DNA of 64,000 nucleotides from an uncultured Lachnospiraceae bacterium (lineage in GTDB: Bacteria > Bacillota > Clostridia > Lachnospirales > Lachnospiraceae). The DNA is taken from contig CAJUIP010000001.1 of assembly GCA_910586315.1 (NCBI GenBank), positions 126,334 to 190,333 of the forward strand, written 5' to 3'. Every line of letters begins with the position of its first letter. Position 1 is the stretch's first letter. The translations under genes and the position numbers were made by a program. Positions 8,474 to 17,614 of the stretch are shown piece by piece. The notes below the pieces were generated by a model. That model did no database searches, was not told where the DNA came from, and saw only the letters and a program-made list of their open reading frames with translations.

Positions 8474-9358
8474 ATGCGTGCATCAGTAATAATTCCTGTT
8501 TTTAATCAAAGTAAACAGTTAAATGTAACACTAAGGGCATTGGAAAATCAAGAGTTAAGTGATGGTTATTGTTTTGATGTCATTGTAATAGATGATGGGT
8601 CGCATATACCCATTAGTAATTATGTCGTTAAAGATAAATATTCGTTTGACTTGCAAATTGTTTCGCAAAAAAATATGGGGCGTTCAGCCGCCAGAAATGC
8701 CGGTGTATCTTTAGCCAAATCAGATATAATTATTTTTTGTGACAGTGATAGATTTCCGGATACGAGGTTTGTTCAAAAGCATTTAGATGCACATAAAGAT
8801 AATATATTTACAGTTGCAATTGGTTTGGTGAAAGAAGTCTATGTATCGGACATTGAAAGAGTACTTTTAAAGCTACACGAAAACAAGGATTATTATATGA
8901 AAAAATCGCACATTCCGGCATATTGCAGAAGTGTGTATGAAATATATGATACTAATGGTAAAACTAATTCGGGAATCCCATGGGTCAGCACTTTTTCAGG
9001 GAATATGTCAATATCTAAGAAGAGTTTTGATATGGTAAATGGATTTGATTTGATGTTTTCTGAATGGGGATTAGAGCATTTTGATCTGGGCTATAGATTG
9101 TGGAAAAGCGGATGCATTTTCCTAAAAAATGATGCAACAAATTTTCATATATCACATCGTAGAAATTTAGTTGAAATGAATAGAAATATCAAATCATCAA
9201 TAGCATATATGATAGAAAAGTATCAAGATACCAATATTCAATTGTTTGGTCGATTCATGCTGGAGGGATATCCATTGCAACTTGTGGAAATTAATAAGAA
9301 TGCCGAATGGATAAAACGAGTGGATAGAAATATTATATTTCACATTGGAGATATTTAA
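8474..9358 (+). CDS. Family 2 glycosyltransferase A
   Basis: A 294-residue GT-A fold transferase: ASVIIPVFNQ at the N-terminus, VIVIDDGS, the metal-binding DSD in FCDSDRFPD and a GFDLMFSEWGLEHFDLGYRL segment of the Glyco_transf_7C type. No membrane span, so it is cytosolic. The ATG at 8474 is chosen for the AAGGAGG eight bases upstream. It likely attaches an (N-acetyl)amino sugar to the growing product; the PIG-L deacetylase at 16386 would fit as the next step, as in the NeoM/NeoL or BtrM/BtrD pairs. Donor and acceptor are unknown. Confidence 0.85.
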   Translation: MRASVIIPVFNQSKQLNVTLRALENQELSDGYCFDVIVIDDGSHIPISNYVVKDKYSFDLQIVSQKNMGRSAARNAGVSLAKSDIIIFCDSDRFPDTRFVQKHLDAHKDNIFTVAIGLVKEVYVSDIERVLLKLHENKDYYMKKSHIPAYCRSVYEIYDTNGKTNSGIPWVSTFSGNMSISKKSFDMVNGFDLMFSEWGLEHFDLGYRLWKSGCIFLKNDATNFHISHRRNLVEMNRNIKSSIAYMIEKYQDTNIQLFGRFMLEGYPLQLVEINKNAEWIKRVDRNIIFHIGDI

Positions 9359-10221
9359 TGGCTTTAGAAAGATGGTTGGATTGTAAATATGAAAAAATTT
9401 TACTTTTGAATCCAAAGATAAATCAAACGCTTCTTTTGTTAAATCGTTGGGGGATAGAGGCTCATATTGATTCAAATGGAATAAAGTTAAACTATGATAA
9501 AGAAGAGGAAACGTTTCAAAAATTGTTGGATTTTTACCACATAACGTGTTTTGAGAATGATGGGGTAGAAGCGATAAATAGTAGCACTCCTGTTATACTG
9601 CCGTGCGATTTGTATTATATGCCTTACGCAAAAGAATATTATCGCAAGAAGCATGGAATACATTATATTGTTATTGAAAAAAAATGTTTAAATGGAGATT
9701 GGATTGTATTTGATGATAATCCTCAATGGCATGATACATTATCGAGTGAAATATTATTACAGGCATATACGGAGGTTCAATTATTAGCTAATGAGAGCTT
9801 AAAAGGTGAAAGGTATGTATGTCTGGATAATGATTCAATAAAAACAAAGGAAGAGGAATGGTTATTTATATGCGATAATGTTACATCTCCATGTTTGTCG
9901 GACTTTTTGATGGAAATTTTAGATCGAGACGATTCCATTGTGAGTAAAGTGAAAGATATTAGTAAATTGTTTTTACAATGTAAAAAGCTATATGCATTAC
10001 CCATTTTTTGTAATCGAATACGTGTCTATTTAAATATAATAAAGAACATTGAGCAATTAGAGCTTACTGCATTTGAATATGCAGAACAATGGACAATATT
10101 AACCGGACTATCGTTTCATTATCTACAGAGAGAATATCAAATTAATTGGACGCGAATAGAAAATAGAATATTTGCTATTCGGGAATTAGAGAAACAAATT
10201 GCAGAATTAATGATACCATAG
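9358..10221 (+). CDS. BtrH_N-type papain-like protein, putative acyltransferase 2
   Basis: A 287-residue protein whose start overlaps the previous stop by one base (TAATG). The middle shows the family block STPVILPCDLYYMPYAKEYY followed by KKHGIHYIVIEKK and VFDDNP, matching BtrH N-terminal proteins (PV.v.vD.y.lpy, then the catalytic His and an Asp). The catalytic Cys is expected near the N-terminus; LDCKY (Cys9) is the only early candidate and its context is poor, so activity is uncertain. With the protein at 4834 it makes two such proteins for two carrier proteins, suggesting two acyl transfers or an inactive partner. Confidence 0.6.
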   Translation: MALERWLDCKYEKILLLNPKINQTLLLLNRWGIEAHIDSNGIKLNYDKEEETFQKLLDFYHITCFENDGVEAINSSTPVILPCDLYYMPYAKEYYRKKHGIHYIVIEKKCLNGDWIVFDDNPQWHDTLSSEILLQAYTEVQLLANESLKGERYVCLDNDSIKTKEEEWLFICDNVTSPCLSDFLMEILDRDDSIVSKVKDISKLFLQCKKLYALPIFCNRIRVYLNIIKNIEQLELTAFEYAEQWTILTGLSFHYLQREYQINWTRIENRIFAIRELEKQIAELMIP

Positions 10222-10264
10222 TTTTAGAAATATGTATAAATTAGAAATACGAGGAGATTTACTA

Positions 10265-11119
10265 ATGAAAAGAATGAAGGCTTTAGAGTTTCCGAAATCA
10301 GTACTTATTGAAACATGCTCGCTTTGCAACGGAGAATGCAAATTCTGTCCATATAAGAAATATAGAGGAGATAATAGTATTGAAATTCTTCCGATGGATA
10401 TTATAAAAAACCTTTTGGACGAGCTGAAAGTGCATAAGATAGAGCGATTAACTTTATTTGCAAATAATGAACCATTAGTTGATTCAAGAATTGTAAATAT
10501 TATTCGAAAATCCAGAGAAATTTTAAGGAATGTTGAAATTACGTTGAGTACCAATGGCAGATTATTGACAAAAGATCTTGCAATAAATTTGTATAAGGCT
10601 GGCTTAAGTGTTCTCTATGTTAGCATTCCTACATTGGATTTGAAGATATATAAAGAATTAATGGGTTATGACCTGGATTTTGTTTTGAATAATATACGCG
10701 ATATTTTGACAACAGATGCCAAAAACATGATTAGAATTGCAGTGCCACAAACATATGGATTTAGTGATAAAGATTTTCGTGTTTTTAATGAGCAATATGG
10801 AGTGAAGTATTCGTCCTGGCCAATAGAGTATAAGAAATCTTGGGGAATATTTGATTTTGAAGAGATGTCTGGGGGAAATAACTTATGTTCTAGAGTTAAG
10901 GCATGTGATCGTCCGTTGGATCAGGCAGTTATTTTGGCAGATGGATCGATGGTATTATGCTGCAGAGACTGGAACCGAGAGGCAATTATTGGCAATGTAA
11001 AAGAATCTTCAATAGAACAACTATGGAAATCATCTAAAATGATGGAATATCAAAAGAAAATAATAGAAAACAATTATAAAGAAATCAAACTGTGTTCTGA
11101 TTGTAGTGAAGCACTTTGA
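10265..11119 (+). CDS. Radical SAM enzyme with SPASM-like C-terminal domain
   Basis: A 284-residue radical SAM protein with CNGECKFC (the CX3CX2C cluster motif) near residue 25, and a C-terminal region with paired cysteines (LCSRVKAC, DGSMVLCC, GNVKESSIEQLW, CSDC) typical of SPASM or twitch auxiliary-cluster domains. This class includes BtrN, which oxidises an aminocyclitol in butirosin synthesis, and many peptide maturases. No precursor peptide is seen here, so a sugar or amino-acid substrate is more likely. The ATG at 10265 has GAGGAG eight bases upstream and is preferred over 10232. Confidence 0.8.
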   Translation: MKRMKALEFPKSVLIETCSLCNGECKFCPYKKYRGDNSIEILPMDIIKNLLDELKVHKIERLTLFANNEPLVDSRIVNIIRKSREILRNVEITLSTNGRLLTKDLAINLYKAGLSVLYVSIPTLDLKIYKELMGYDLDFVLNNIRDILTTDAKNMIRIAVPQTYGFSDKDFRVFNEQYGVKYSSWPIEYKKSWGIFDFEEMSGGNNLCSRVKACDRPLDQAVILADGSMVLCCRDWNREAIIGNVKESSIEQLWKSSKMMEYQKKIIENNYKEIKLCSDCSEAL

Positions 11120-11138
11120 TTTTCAATAGGTGAATTTT

Positions 11139-12857
11139 ATGATGAGGAAAGCTATCAGTGAACATGGAAAGCTATTTGTAGTTAAGGTAGTTTATGGAAT
11201 TTTAATATCGTTATGCTCAATTTGTGCGATTAAATATTTTCAGGTATTAATTGATAGAATTTCATTATGTTTGCTAACTACTTATAAACCTGATGATATC
11301 ATACAAACCGTTTGGCCACCGCTTTTATTGTATGCTTTTTTTTCATTAGGTGATTGCTTAATCAATTATTTAGAAGAGTACCCAGATGCTAAGCTAAAGC
11401 AAAAACTATATTATTATTTTAAGACAAGTGCTGTAGATAAAATAAGTAGAGCAAAATACGGTTTTATTCAGAATTATGGTCCGGGGCAACTTATACAGGT
11501 GATTGAAAATGGGGCGATAGCGGGAAGAGATATAATTGTATCATTTTATTTATCGATATTAGCGGGTCAAGTTCCTAAAATGGTGTTAAGCATGTTATTC
11601 TTGGGTACCTATAATATAAGAATTATGCTCATTATAGGAATTGGATATATCGTCGTTTTTGTGGTTACTAAAATTCTTATGAGGAAAATGTACAATATTA
11701 AAAATGAGACCTTAAATGATATAGAAATGCTTTCAAACCGATATGTACGATGTTTAATGGAGATAGTTACTTTTCGAGTTAATCGTTTATATTCCTATGA
11801 ACTCGAGAAGATAAAAGCTAACTCAAGCAATATTGTAAATCATGAAGTAAAACTCCGAATGATACATGAGGCGTTCTTTTCAGTGTTCTATTTAATCATT
11901 ATTATTATTAAAATTGCAGTAATTGTTCTTAGCGTCATAGTATATGAGAATGTTACAGTTGGTTCTATTGTAGCGATTACCTCTTTAATAACAAATATAT
12001 ATAATCCAATAGCACAGTTCAATGTATCATATGTAGATTACGGATTAAATAAAGTGGCATTTAAAAGATATGAGGATATACTTAAGTTAGAAGAGGATAA
12101 CATGCTATTTTGCGGAGAATCGAGCGTGTTACCACCATTTAATATCCATGTTAATAATATGGGTTATGCTCATAGGAACCGATGCATATTGAAAAATATA
12201 AGCCTTGATATACCGAGTGGGTCAACAATAGCATTTGTGGGAGAAAGTGGTGCAGGTAAGTCAACGGTATGTAAAATATTGATGGGGTTACTCAAATATA
12301 CTGAAGGTGATATTAGCATTAACGAAATAGAATTGAGCGAGATTAAATTGCATGAATACTATAAAAATATTACATATATCGAACAAGAATGTCCATTATT
12401 CAATGCTTCATTGAGAGAAAATATTGTTTTTAGTAAAACTGTTCCGGATTATGAAATTATTAGAGTGCTAGAATTAGTTGGATTGAAAGACTTTTTTGAT
12501 AGGAATGGCGGAAATCTAGATATTTCCCTTGGAGAAAAGGGAATCAAGGTATCGGGCGGAGAACGTCAAAGAGTTGCATTGGCGAGAATATATTTTGACA
12601 ATTCTAGCATTGTAATTTTAGATGAGGCAACATCTGCATTAGATTATTTAACTGAGGAACAAGTCATGTCAAATGTATTTAAATATTTGGAGCAAAAGAC
12701 TCTTATTATAATTGCACATAGGCTAAATACATTAAGAAATGTTGATATGATTTATGCAATGAAAGATGGAGAAATTATTCAGAAAGGAGATTTTTCAGAA
12801 TTATTTGAATGCGAAGATGGATTCTTTCGAAAATTATGGAATAAGCAGCAATTATAA
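11139..12857 (+). CDS. ABC exporter, fused permease and ATPase
   Basis: A 572-residue half-transporter with an N-terminal six-helix membrane domain and a C-terminal ATPase: Walker A GESGAGKST, signature SGGERQRVALAR, Walker B IVILDEATSALD, H-loop IAHR. There is no N-terminal C39 peptidase domain, so it is not a leader-cleaving bacteriocin exporter. It probably works as a homodimer exporting the product and giving self-protection. An ATG at 11139 with AGGTGA upstream is preferred over a GTG at 11130. Confidence 0.85.
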   Translation: MMRKAISEHGKLFVVKVVYGILISLCSICAIKYFQVLIDRISLCLLTTYKPDDIIQTVWPPLLLYAFFSLGDCLINYLEEYPDAKLKQKLYYYFKTSAVDKISRAKYGFIQNYGPGQLIQVIENGAIAGRDIIVSFYLSILAGQVPKMVLSMLFLGTYNIRIMLIIGIGYIVVFVVTKILMRKMYNIKNETLNDIEMLSNRYVRCLMEIVTFRVNRLYSYELEKIKANSSNIVNHEVKLRMIHEAFFSVFYLIIIIIKIAVIVLSVIVYENVTVGSIVAITSLITNIYNPIAQFNVSYVDYGLNKVAFKRYEDILKLEEDNMLFCGESSVLPPFNIHVNNMGYAHRNRCILKNISLDIPSGSTIAFVGESGAGKSTVCKILMGLLKYTEGDISINEIELSEIKLHEYYKNITYIEQECPLFNASLRENIVFSKTVPDYEIIRVLELVGLKDFFDRNGGNLDISLGEKGIKVSGGERQRVALARIYFDNSSIVILDEATSALDYLTEEQVMSNVFKYLEQKTLIIIAHRLNTLRNVDMIYAMKDGEIIQKGDFSELFECEDGFFRKLWNKQQL

Positions 12858-12871
12858 AATGAGGGATGTAT

Positions 12872-13651
12872 ATGTTAAGGCGTGAATTTGTTGAAATCTC
12901 TAGAGATGCAGAGATGCTAAGAGGTGTTTTGCATTATCCCAAGCAATGGAGAAATAATATTAGCTATCCTTGCGTAATATTCTGTCCAGGGTTGAATGGA
13001 AATCGTTATGATTTGAATAGGATTCTTTTGGATATGGCTGTTAGTATTCAAGAGAAAAATATGTATTGTTTAAGGTTTGATTATTTTGGTACAGGTATGA
13101 GTGATGGATATTTTTCTCAAACGACAGTATCTACAAAAGTTGCGGATTTAAAACATGTATTTGAATATGTGTCAATTAATAATAAACGTTTTTCGAGCAT
13201 TAGTATTCTAAGCCTAAGTGATGGAGCACAGGTGGTATCGCGCGCGATAAATGAGTTAAGGGAAATGAGATTTTGTCATTTTGTATTTTGGAGTCCTATA
13301 ATCGTTGAGAGAAAAGGGCGAAAACTTAGTTATATGAAACTAATAAGAGATTCTATAACTAAAGTACCATGTATTTCATTTTTAGGATTAAAAATGTCAC
13401 TCGGATATTTGAAAGAAAAAAATAGTAAATTTGAGATAGAATTTTGTAAGATATCAGATTCAATTCGAGAGCGTGCAGTTGTTATCTATGCTATGGATGA
13501 TGAAATGATTTTAGAAACTCTTGCTCTTTTCGAAAAGTGTAAAATTAAAACAATTGAAGTTGATGAAGGGGGACATTCATTTTGCTCCAGTAAATCGCAT
13601 ACCAAAGTAATTCATGAAACACTGAGGCATCTAATGGAGGTAGAATGGTAA
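12872..13651 (+). CDS. Alpha/beta hydrolase (serine hydrolase), probably active
   Basis: A 259-residue alpha/beta hydrolase: the oxyanion region FCPGLNGNRYD, RFDYFGTGMSDG, a nucleophile elbow LSLSDG (Ser in place of the first Gly of GXSXG), DDEM for the acid and GGHSF for the catalytic His. It resembles hydrolases that remove acyl groups or release products, including exosortase-associated ones. The start at 12872 is chosen since GAGGG lies six bases upstream; an ATG at 12866 abuts it. Seven-base overlap with the next hydrolase-like gene suggests they act together. Confidence 0.7.
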   Translation: MLRREFVEISRDAEMLRGVLHYPKQWRNNISYPCVIFCPGLNGNRYDLNRILLDMAVSIQEKNMYCLRFDYFGTGMSDGYFSQTTVSTKVADLKHVFEYVSINNKRFSSISILSLSDGAQVVSRAINELREMRFCHFVFWSPIIVERKGRKLSYMKLIRDSITKVPCISFLGLKMSLGYLKEKNSKFEIEFCKISDSIRERAVVIYAMDDEMILETLALFEKCKIKTIEVDEGGHSFCSSKSHTKVIHETLRHLMEVEW

Positions 13652-14472
13652 AAGAATTCTTTCTAAATAAAAATAATGCTGCAATAGCGGTATCTGTTTT
13701 TAGCACTCAAGCACCAAATTGTATCGTTTTTTTGAATGGTCTATTTCATGGAAAAAGCGATTATGATTATTTTTATACGGAAGCTGCTAAAAGAATTAGT
13801 GAATTAAATATAGCAAGTGTAGTTTTATTTGATTATATTGGACATGGAGATAGTTACGGACAGATTGGCGATATAACATTGAAGGTTATGGTAGACAATT
13901 TGCATGATATAATCAGTGTAGTTATAAGATGTTATTTAAAGTATGAAAAATGTCTGATTTTTGGAATGGGGATTGCCGGGCTTGTGGTAGATCAATTATT
14001 CAAAGGCTATCCGGAAAGTGTTAATTGGGTAAAAAAAGTTTTACTGTTTTCACCTACTATTTCAATTCCAGAATGTGAGCAATGGTGTGAGTTAATCACT
14101 AAAGATGAGGTAATAATGCTTACTGAGATTATGCCACATCTTAATTATGAGAATTATTTTAATTATGAGATTAAACTAATTCGGGTGTTTAGTAATTTTG
14201 GTACAGCAGTAGAAAATATCTTAGGTACACCGATATGCACTGGGGCACTAATGGATTTTGTTTTAGCTGCGAAATTGGTAAATTATATTGAATTCCCAGT
14301 TCCTTTAGAGTGTATATTATGTGAAAAAGATTTTCGAAAAAAATATATTAACCCATTAATGTCATGCAAACTTGTAGAAGTCCAAGGGGAAGGAGTGTTA
14401 CCTACCAGTCCTACAATTAAAGATATAATTGTAAAACGTATTCAAGATTATGCTCTAGCGGTAGAGATGTAG
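13645..14472 (+). CDS. Alpha/beta-hydrolase-fold protein lacking the catalytic triad
   Basis: A 275-residue protein with the fold markers FLNGLFHGKSDYDYF and LFDYIGHGDSYGQIGD, like the hydrolase just before it. At the nucleophile elbow it reads FGMGIAG with no Ser or Cys, and the region where the catalytic His is expected reads QGEGVLP. It is therefore a likely pseudoenzyme: a structural partner of the active hydrolase, or a protein that has taken on another role such as a condensation scaffold. Translation is probably coupled, since its ATG overlaps the previous stop. Confidence 0.6.
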   Translation: MVKEFFLNKNNAAIAVSVFSTQAPNCIVFLNGLFHGKSDYDYFYTEAAKRISELNIASVVLFDYIGHGDSYGQIGDITLKVMVDNLHDIISVVIRCYLKYEKCLIFGMGIAGLVVDQLFKGYPESVNWVKKVLLFSPTISIPECEQWCELITKDEVIMLTEIMPHLNYENYFNYEIKLIRVFSNFGTAVENILGTPICTGALMDFVLAAKLVNYIEFPVPLECILCEKDFRKKYINPLMSCKLVEVQGEGVLPTSPTIKDIIVKRIQDYALAVEM

Positions 14473-14485
14473 AGAAAGGAATTAT

Positions 14486-15535
14486 ATGAATAATAGATTA
14501 GAAAATTCGTTTATATTAAAACAAGAAAATACAAGTGTTCTCTGTTTGTATAATGACGATATTACAGAAGAGCTTATGCGAAGCATTTACAGTATTCTTA
14601 AATGTAAAGAGTGCATGAAGGTGATATGGAAAGAATATGAAATTCAATTAGAGTGTATGATCTGGAGTGAAAACGGAAACTCTTTGATGAGGAATAATAA
14701 GAAGAATTCAGTTATTGACGGTTACATGAAAATGTCTAGCATTGATAATTGGGTTGCAAAAATTCGTTTAGAAAACATGGATGTGTCAATTTACGAGTAT
14801 TTATCATGTTACTATAAGTGTCAGGAATTAGATGAACAGTTTTTTTTGTTCCCTATAGAGAATAATACAATTAAGCTGTTACAAAAAGTTGTTCCAATAA
14901 AATATACATCAAATATAAACAGTATTTTAAATAAAGTAGAGGGTGCAATAAACGAAGTTGTATCAACAACATTACCAACAAAATTTGGTCTATATACAAT
15001 GAAAATATTTCAAAACCATTTAACTGGAGAGTATCAGATAGCTCTTGTGCATGGTGAAGTGAAAATGATAGATGGTCTGATTCCTGTTAGAATTCACTCG
15101 GAGTGTTTAACTGGGGATGCATTTCATTCATTAAAATGTGATTGTGGAGAGCAATTAAATAGGGCATTTGAGATAATTAGTGACGCTGGTGTAGGGGTTA
15201 TAGTTTATTTGCGCCAAGAAGGACGAGGGATTGGCTTGCTTAATAAGGCTCGTGCATATGAACTACAAGATAATGGTTTAGATACAGTAGACGCAAATTT
15301 GCAACTTGGCTTTCCAGAAGACTTACGCGACTATTCATTTGCTTCTGAAATACTCCGCATATTGGAGGTCACGCAAATTAACTTATTAACTAATAATCCG
15401 CTAAAACTTAAAGGACTTGATAAAACGGTATTTAAAAAAGTTTGCAGAAAAAGATTAGAAATTAATTCTAATCCCAATAATCAAAAATATCTAAATACCA
15501 AAAAAATGCGAATGAATCATATGATAGGAGAATGA
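14486..15535 (+). CDS. GTP cyclohydrolase II with unusual N-terminal domain
   Basis: The C-terminal 195 residues are a complete RibA-type GTP cyclohydrolase II: zinc ligands Cys207, Cys218 and Cys220 in HSECLTGD...KCDCG, the catalytic RQEGRGIGLLNK, YELQDNGLDTVDAN and LLTNNPLK. It would turn GTP into 2,5-diamino-6-ribosylamino-pyrimidinone phosphate. The first 155 residues are not the RibB domain found in bifunctional riboflavin enzymes and are not recognised. Neighbouring genes are not riboflavin genes; a NADAR glycosidase that can act on this product lies at 17097. So the enzyme probably serves the cluster's own product. Confidence 0.85.
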   Translation: MNNRLENSFILKQENTSVLCLYNDDITEELMRSIYSILKCKECMKVIWKEYEIQLECMIWSENGNSLMRNNKKNSVIDGYMKMSSIDNWVAKIRLENMDVSIYEYLSCYYKCQELDEQFFLFPIENNTIKLLQKVVPIKYTSNINSILNKVEGAINEVVSTTLPTKFGLYTMKIFQNHLTGEYQIALVHGEVKMIDGLIPVRIHSECLTGDAFHSLKCDCGEQLNRAFEIISDAGVGVIVYLRQEGRGIGLLNKARAYELQDNGLDTVDANLQLGFPEDLRDYSFASEILRILEVTQINLLTNNPLKLKGLDKTVFKKVCRKRLEINSNPNNQKYLNTKKMRMNHMIGE

Positions 15536-15537
15536 AG

Positions 15538-16344
15538 ATGTCCTATGAAGTAACTATAATTATACCGGTAAAGGATGATTTACTATTAGAAACAGCATTG
15601 CAGTCAATAAAGCAAAGTGTAGAGGTTATTGTCAGTTTGAATTGCCCTAGCGATAAAGTAAGAGAAATGTGCAAGACTTGGAAGAAAAAGGGAACTTCCT
15701 TTGATTTGAGAATAATTGAAACATCCAAACTAGGAATGTCTGCGGCTTTAAACCATGCAGTAAGGAAAGCAACATATTCTAAAATAATTGTTTTAGACTC
15801 TGATTGTAGATTGGATTTGGATACCATTGACCATTATTCAAAAAGCTTGGATAAATTTTGCTTTGTAAGAGGTACTGCCAAAATTGTTAAGCAGAAAGGT
15901 ATATGGTATGAACAAACTAGACTAGGGGTCGAATCAGTCAATGAAATTATGAAAAAAGATCCCAGGCTTTATGGACCGGCAATAGCATTTATTAAAGAGG
16001 ACTATCTTAAACTTGGTGGATATGACGAAGATATTCTGTATGGCTGTGATCACAAGTTTGATGATATCGTGCGGAAATGTGGATATATTGTGGGATACTG
16101 TGAGCAAGCTGTAATATGGCATGCACCGATATCATATGGGACGGATAAAAAGTCACATATTGGATATGGTAGGGGGAATAGAATTGTAGACAATAAGAGT
16201 GGATATTATGATGGGTTAAAGTATATATTTTCAAAAATTTCATTACAGACAATGGTAGATAAATGGACATCTAGAGGATTTTGGGGAGTTATACGTACAT
16301 GGATGCAATTTATTTGGATGCTTAGAGGGTATTCTATGCGATAA
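15538..16344 (+). CDS. Family 2 glycosyltransferase B
   Basis: A 268-residue GT-A glycosyltransferase: VTIIIPVKDD at the start, LGMSAALNHAV, and the DSD metal site in VLDSDCRLD, then GPAIAFIKEDYLKLGGYDED. The ATG at 15538 has AGGAG seven bases upstream, whereas the ATG at 15532 is one base from it. The C-terminus has a short amphipathic or hydrophobic end (MQFIWMLRGYSMR) that could touch the membrane. It differs clearly from the other GT2 at 8474, so two sugar additions are likely. Confidence 0.8.
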   Translation: MSYEVTIIIPVKDDLLLETALQSIKQSVEVIVSLNCPSDKVREMCKTWKKKGTSFDLRIIETSKLGMSAALNHAVRKATYSKIIVLDSDCRLDLDTIDHYSKSLDKFCFVRGTAKIVKQKGIWYEQTRLGVESVNEIMKKDPRLYGPAIAFIKEDYLKLGGYDEDILYGCDHKFDDIVRKCGYIVGYCEQAVIWHAPISYGTDKKSHIGYGRGNRIVDNKSGYYDGLKYIFSKISLQTMVDKWTSRGFWGVIRTWMQFIWMLRGYSMR

Positions 16345-16385
16345 CATGTTAAACGCACATTTTGTTAGAATAGATAGGAGATAAA

Positions 16386-17081
16386 ATGATGGGGAAAGTA
16401 ATGGTATTTGCTCCGCATATGGATGATGAAGTTATAGGCTGTGGGGGAAGTTTAGTAAAACACTCCGAACGTGGAGATTTAATTAAAGTATTTTATTTTA
16501 CCAAAGGGACAGGTTTTCTTACTGACGAAATTCGAGGAGATATGAATGCAGAGGTGAGAGATAATGAAGCACTTGAAGTAATAAAGATGTTAGGTGCAAC
16601 ATGTTATATGGCAGGAATTAGAGAACGTGAATTAAGGTATAATGTAGAAGTATTAAAAAAAGTGATTCGTGAGATTCAAGATTATCAACCAGATATTATC
16701 TATCTTCCACATGAAGATGAAACAGATTATGAGCATAGATTAGTTAATCAAATAGTAACAGAAGCAATTTTTTTAGCATATTCTACATATGATTGCGAAC
16801 ATAGTGAAAAAATTAATCGCGCGCGGATTATACTGGAGTATGAGGTATGGTCGCCAATAAAAGATGTTGATTTTGTAAATGATATTAAAATGCAAGTGGC
16901 GAAGAAGGCTGAGTTGATAAAAAAATATAATTCACAAACTGAAATTATTAAGTATCATGAAGGCGCAGTATCCCTTAATCATTATAGAGGGATTATGAAA
17001 GCGCATAAAGATTCCTTTGCCGAGGCATTTAAAATAAAGTGCTTATCAAGAGAAATAGTTGAAAATATAGTTTATTATTAG
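16386..17081 (+). CDS. PIG-L/LmbE-family N-deacetylase
   Basis: A 231-residue zinc-dependent deacetylase with the motif APHMDDEVIGCGG (family consensus PHPDDE), a FTKGTG segment and YLPHEDETDYEHR carrying further metal ligands. Members remove acetyl from N-acetyl-glucosamine residues; BtrD and NeoL do this in aminoglycoside synthesis and BshB in bacillithiol synthesis. With two GT2 enzymes in the operon it probably deacetylates a transferred GlcNAc-type sugar to a free amine. An AGGAGAT ribosome site precedes the ATG pair at 16386/16389. Confidence 0.85.
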   Translation: MMGKVMVFAPHMDDEVIGCGGSLVKHSERGDLIKVFYFTKGTGFLTDEIRGDMNAEVRDNEALEVIKMLGATCYMAGIRERELRYNVEVLKKVIREIQDYQPDIIYLPHEDETDYEHRLVNQIVTEAIFLAYSTYDCEHSEKINRARIILEYEVWSPIKDVDFVNDIKMQVAKKAELIKKYNSQTEIIKYHEGAVSLNHYRGIMKAHKDSFAEAFKIKCLSREIVENIVYY

Positions 17082-17096
17082 AAGGAGAAATACCAT

Positions 17097-17558
17097 ATGC
17101 CAATATTTTTTTATAAAGCTAATGAGACACATGGATATTTGTCTAATTTTGCAGAGTTTGATTTTTATAGTGAGGGTGTGCATTGGAAAACTAGTGAACA
17201 TTATTACCAAGCACATAAATTTTCGAACGAAAAAATTATTAGGGAAATTATTGAAGCTCCGACACCACAAAGGGCGGCAGATCTAGCATATATGCATGCA
17301 GATGAAATGGTAGAAAATTGGGAAAAAATCAAAGAAGAGATAATGTATAAAGCAATTGAAAATAAATTTGAACAAAATTTAAATATTAAAAAGTTAATTT
17401 TGGATACAAGAGATGAATTGCTAATTGAAGCAGCAGATGACGACGGCTATTGGGGATATGGTTGTGAAAAAAAGGGTAAAAATCGTTTGGGATCATTGCT
17501 TATGAAGTATAGGAGCTTAGCCCAAAATCGTTTGGGATTATTTCATGAAGAGAAATAA
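17097..17558 (+). CDS. NADAR (YbiA/RibX-type) N-glycosidase
   Basis: A 153-residue NADAR protein: GYLSNFAEFDF, TSEHYYQAHKF with the acidic residue, and the closing WGYGCEKKGKNRLGSLLM block. YbiA/RibX proteins are known to cleave the N-glycosidic bond of the first riboflavin intermediates, which GTP cyclohydrolase II produces; other NADARs remove ADP-ribose from guanine. Having both enzymes in one non-riboflavin operon suggests a dedicated route from GTP to a free aminopyrimidine, or to the released ribose phosphate. Confidence 0.8.
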   Translation: MPIFFYKANETHGYLSNFAEFDFYSEGVHWKTSEHYYQAHKFSNEKIIREIIEAPTPQRAADLAYMHADEMVENWEKIKEEIMYKAIENKFEQNLNIKKLILDTRDELLIEAADDDGYWGYGCEKKGKNRLGSLLMKYRSLAQNRLGLFHEEK

Positions 17559-17614
17559 GTGAGGAGAAAATATTATTACGAAAGGAATCTGGCAATTGAT
17601 ACCAGGAATAGGGT

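Noticed and set aside
10265..12857. RiPP cluster (SPASM radical SAM plus exporter)
   Set aside because: No short precursor gene with a leader-core layout was seen near the radical SAM gene, and the exporter lacks a C39 peptidase domain.
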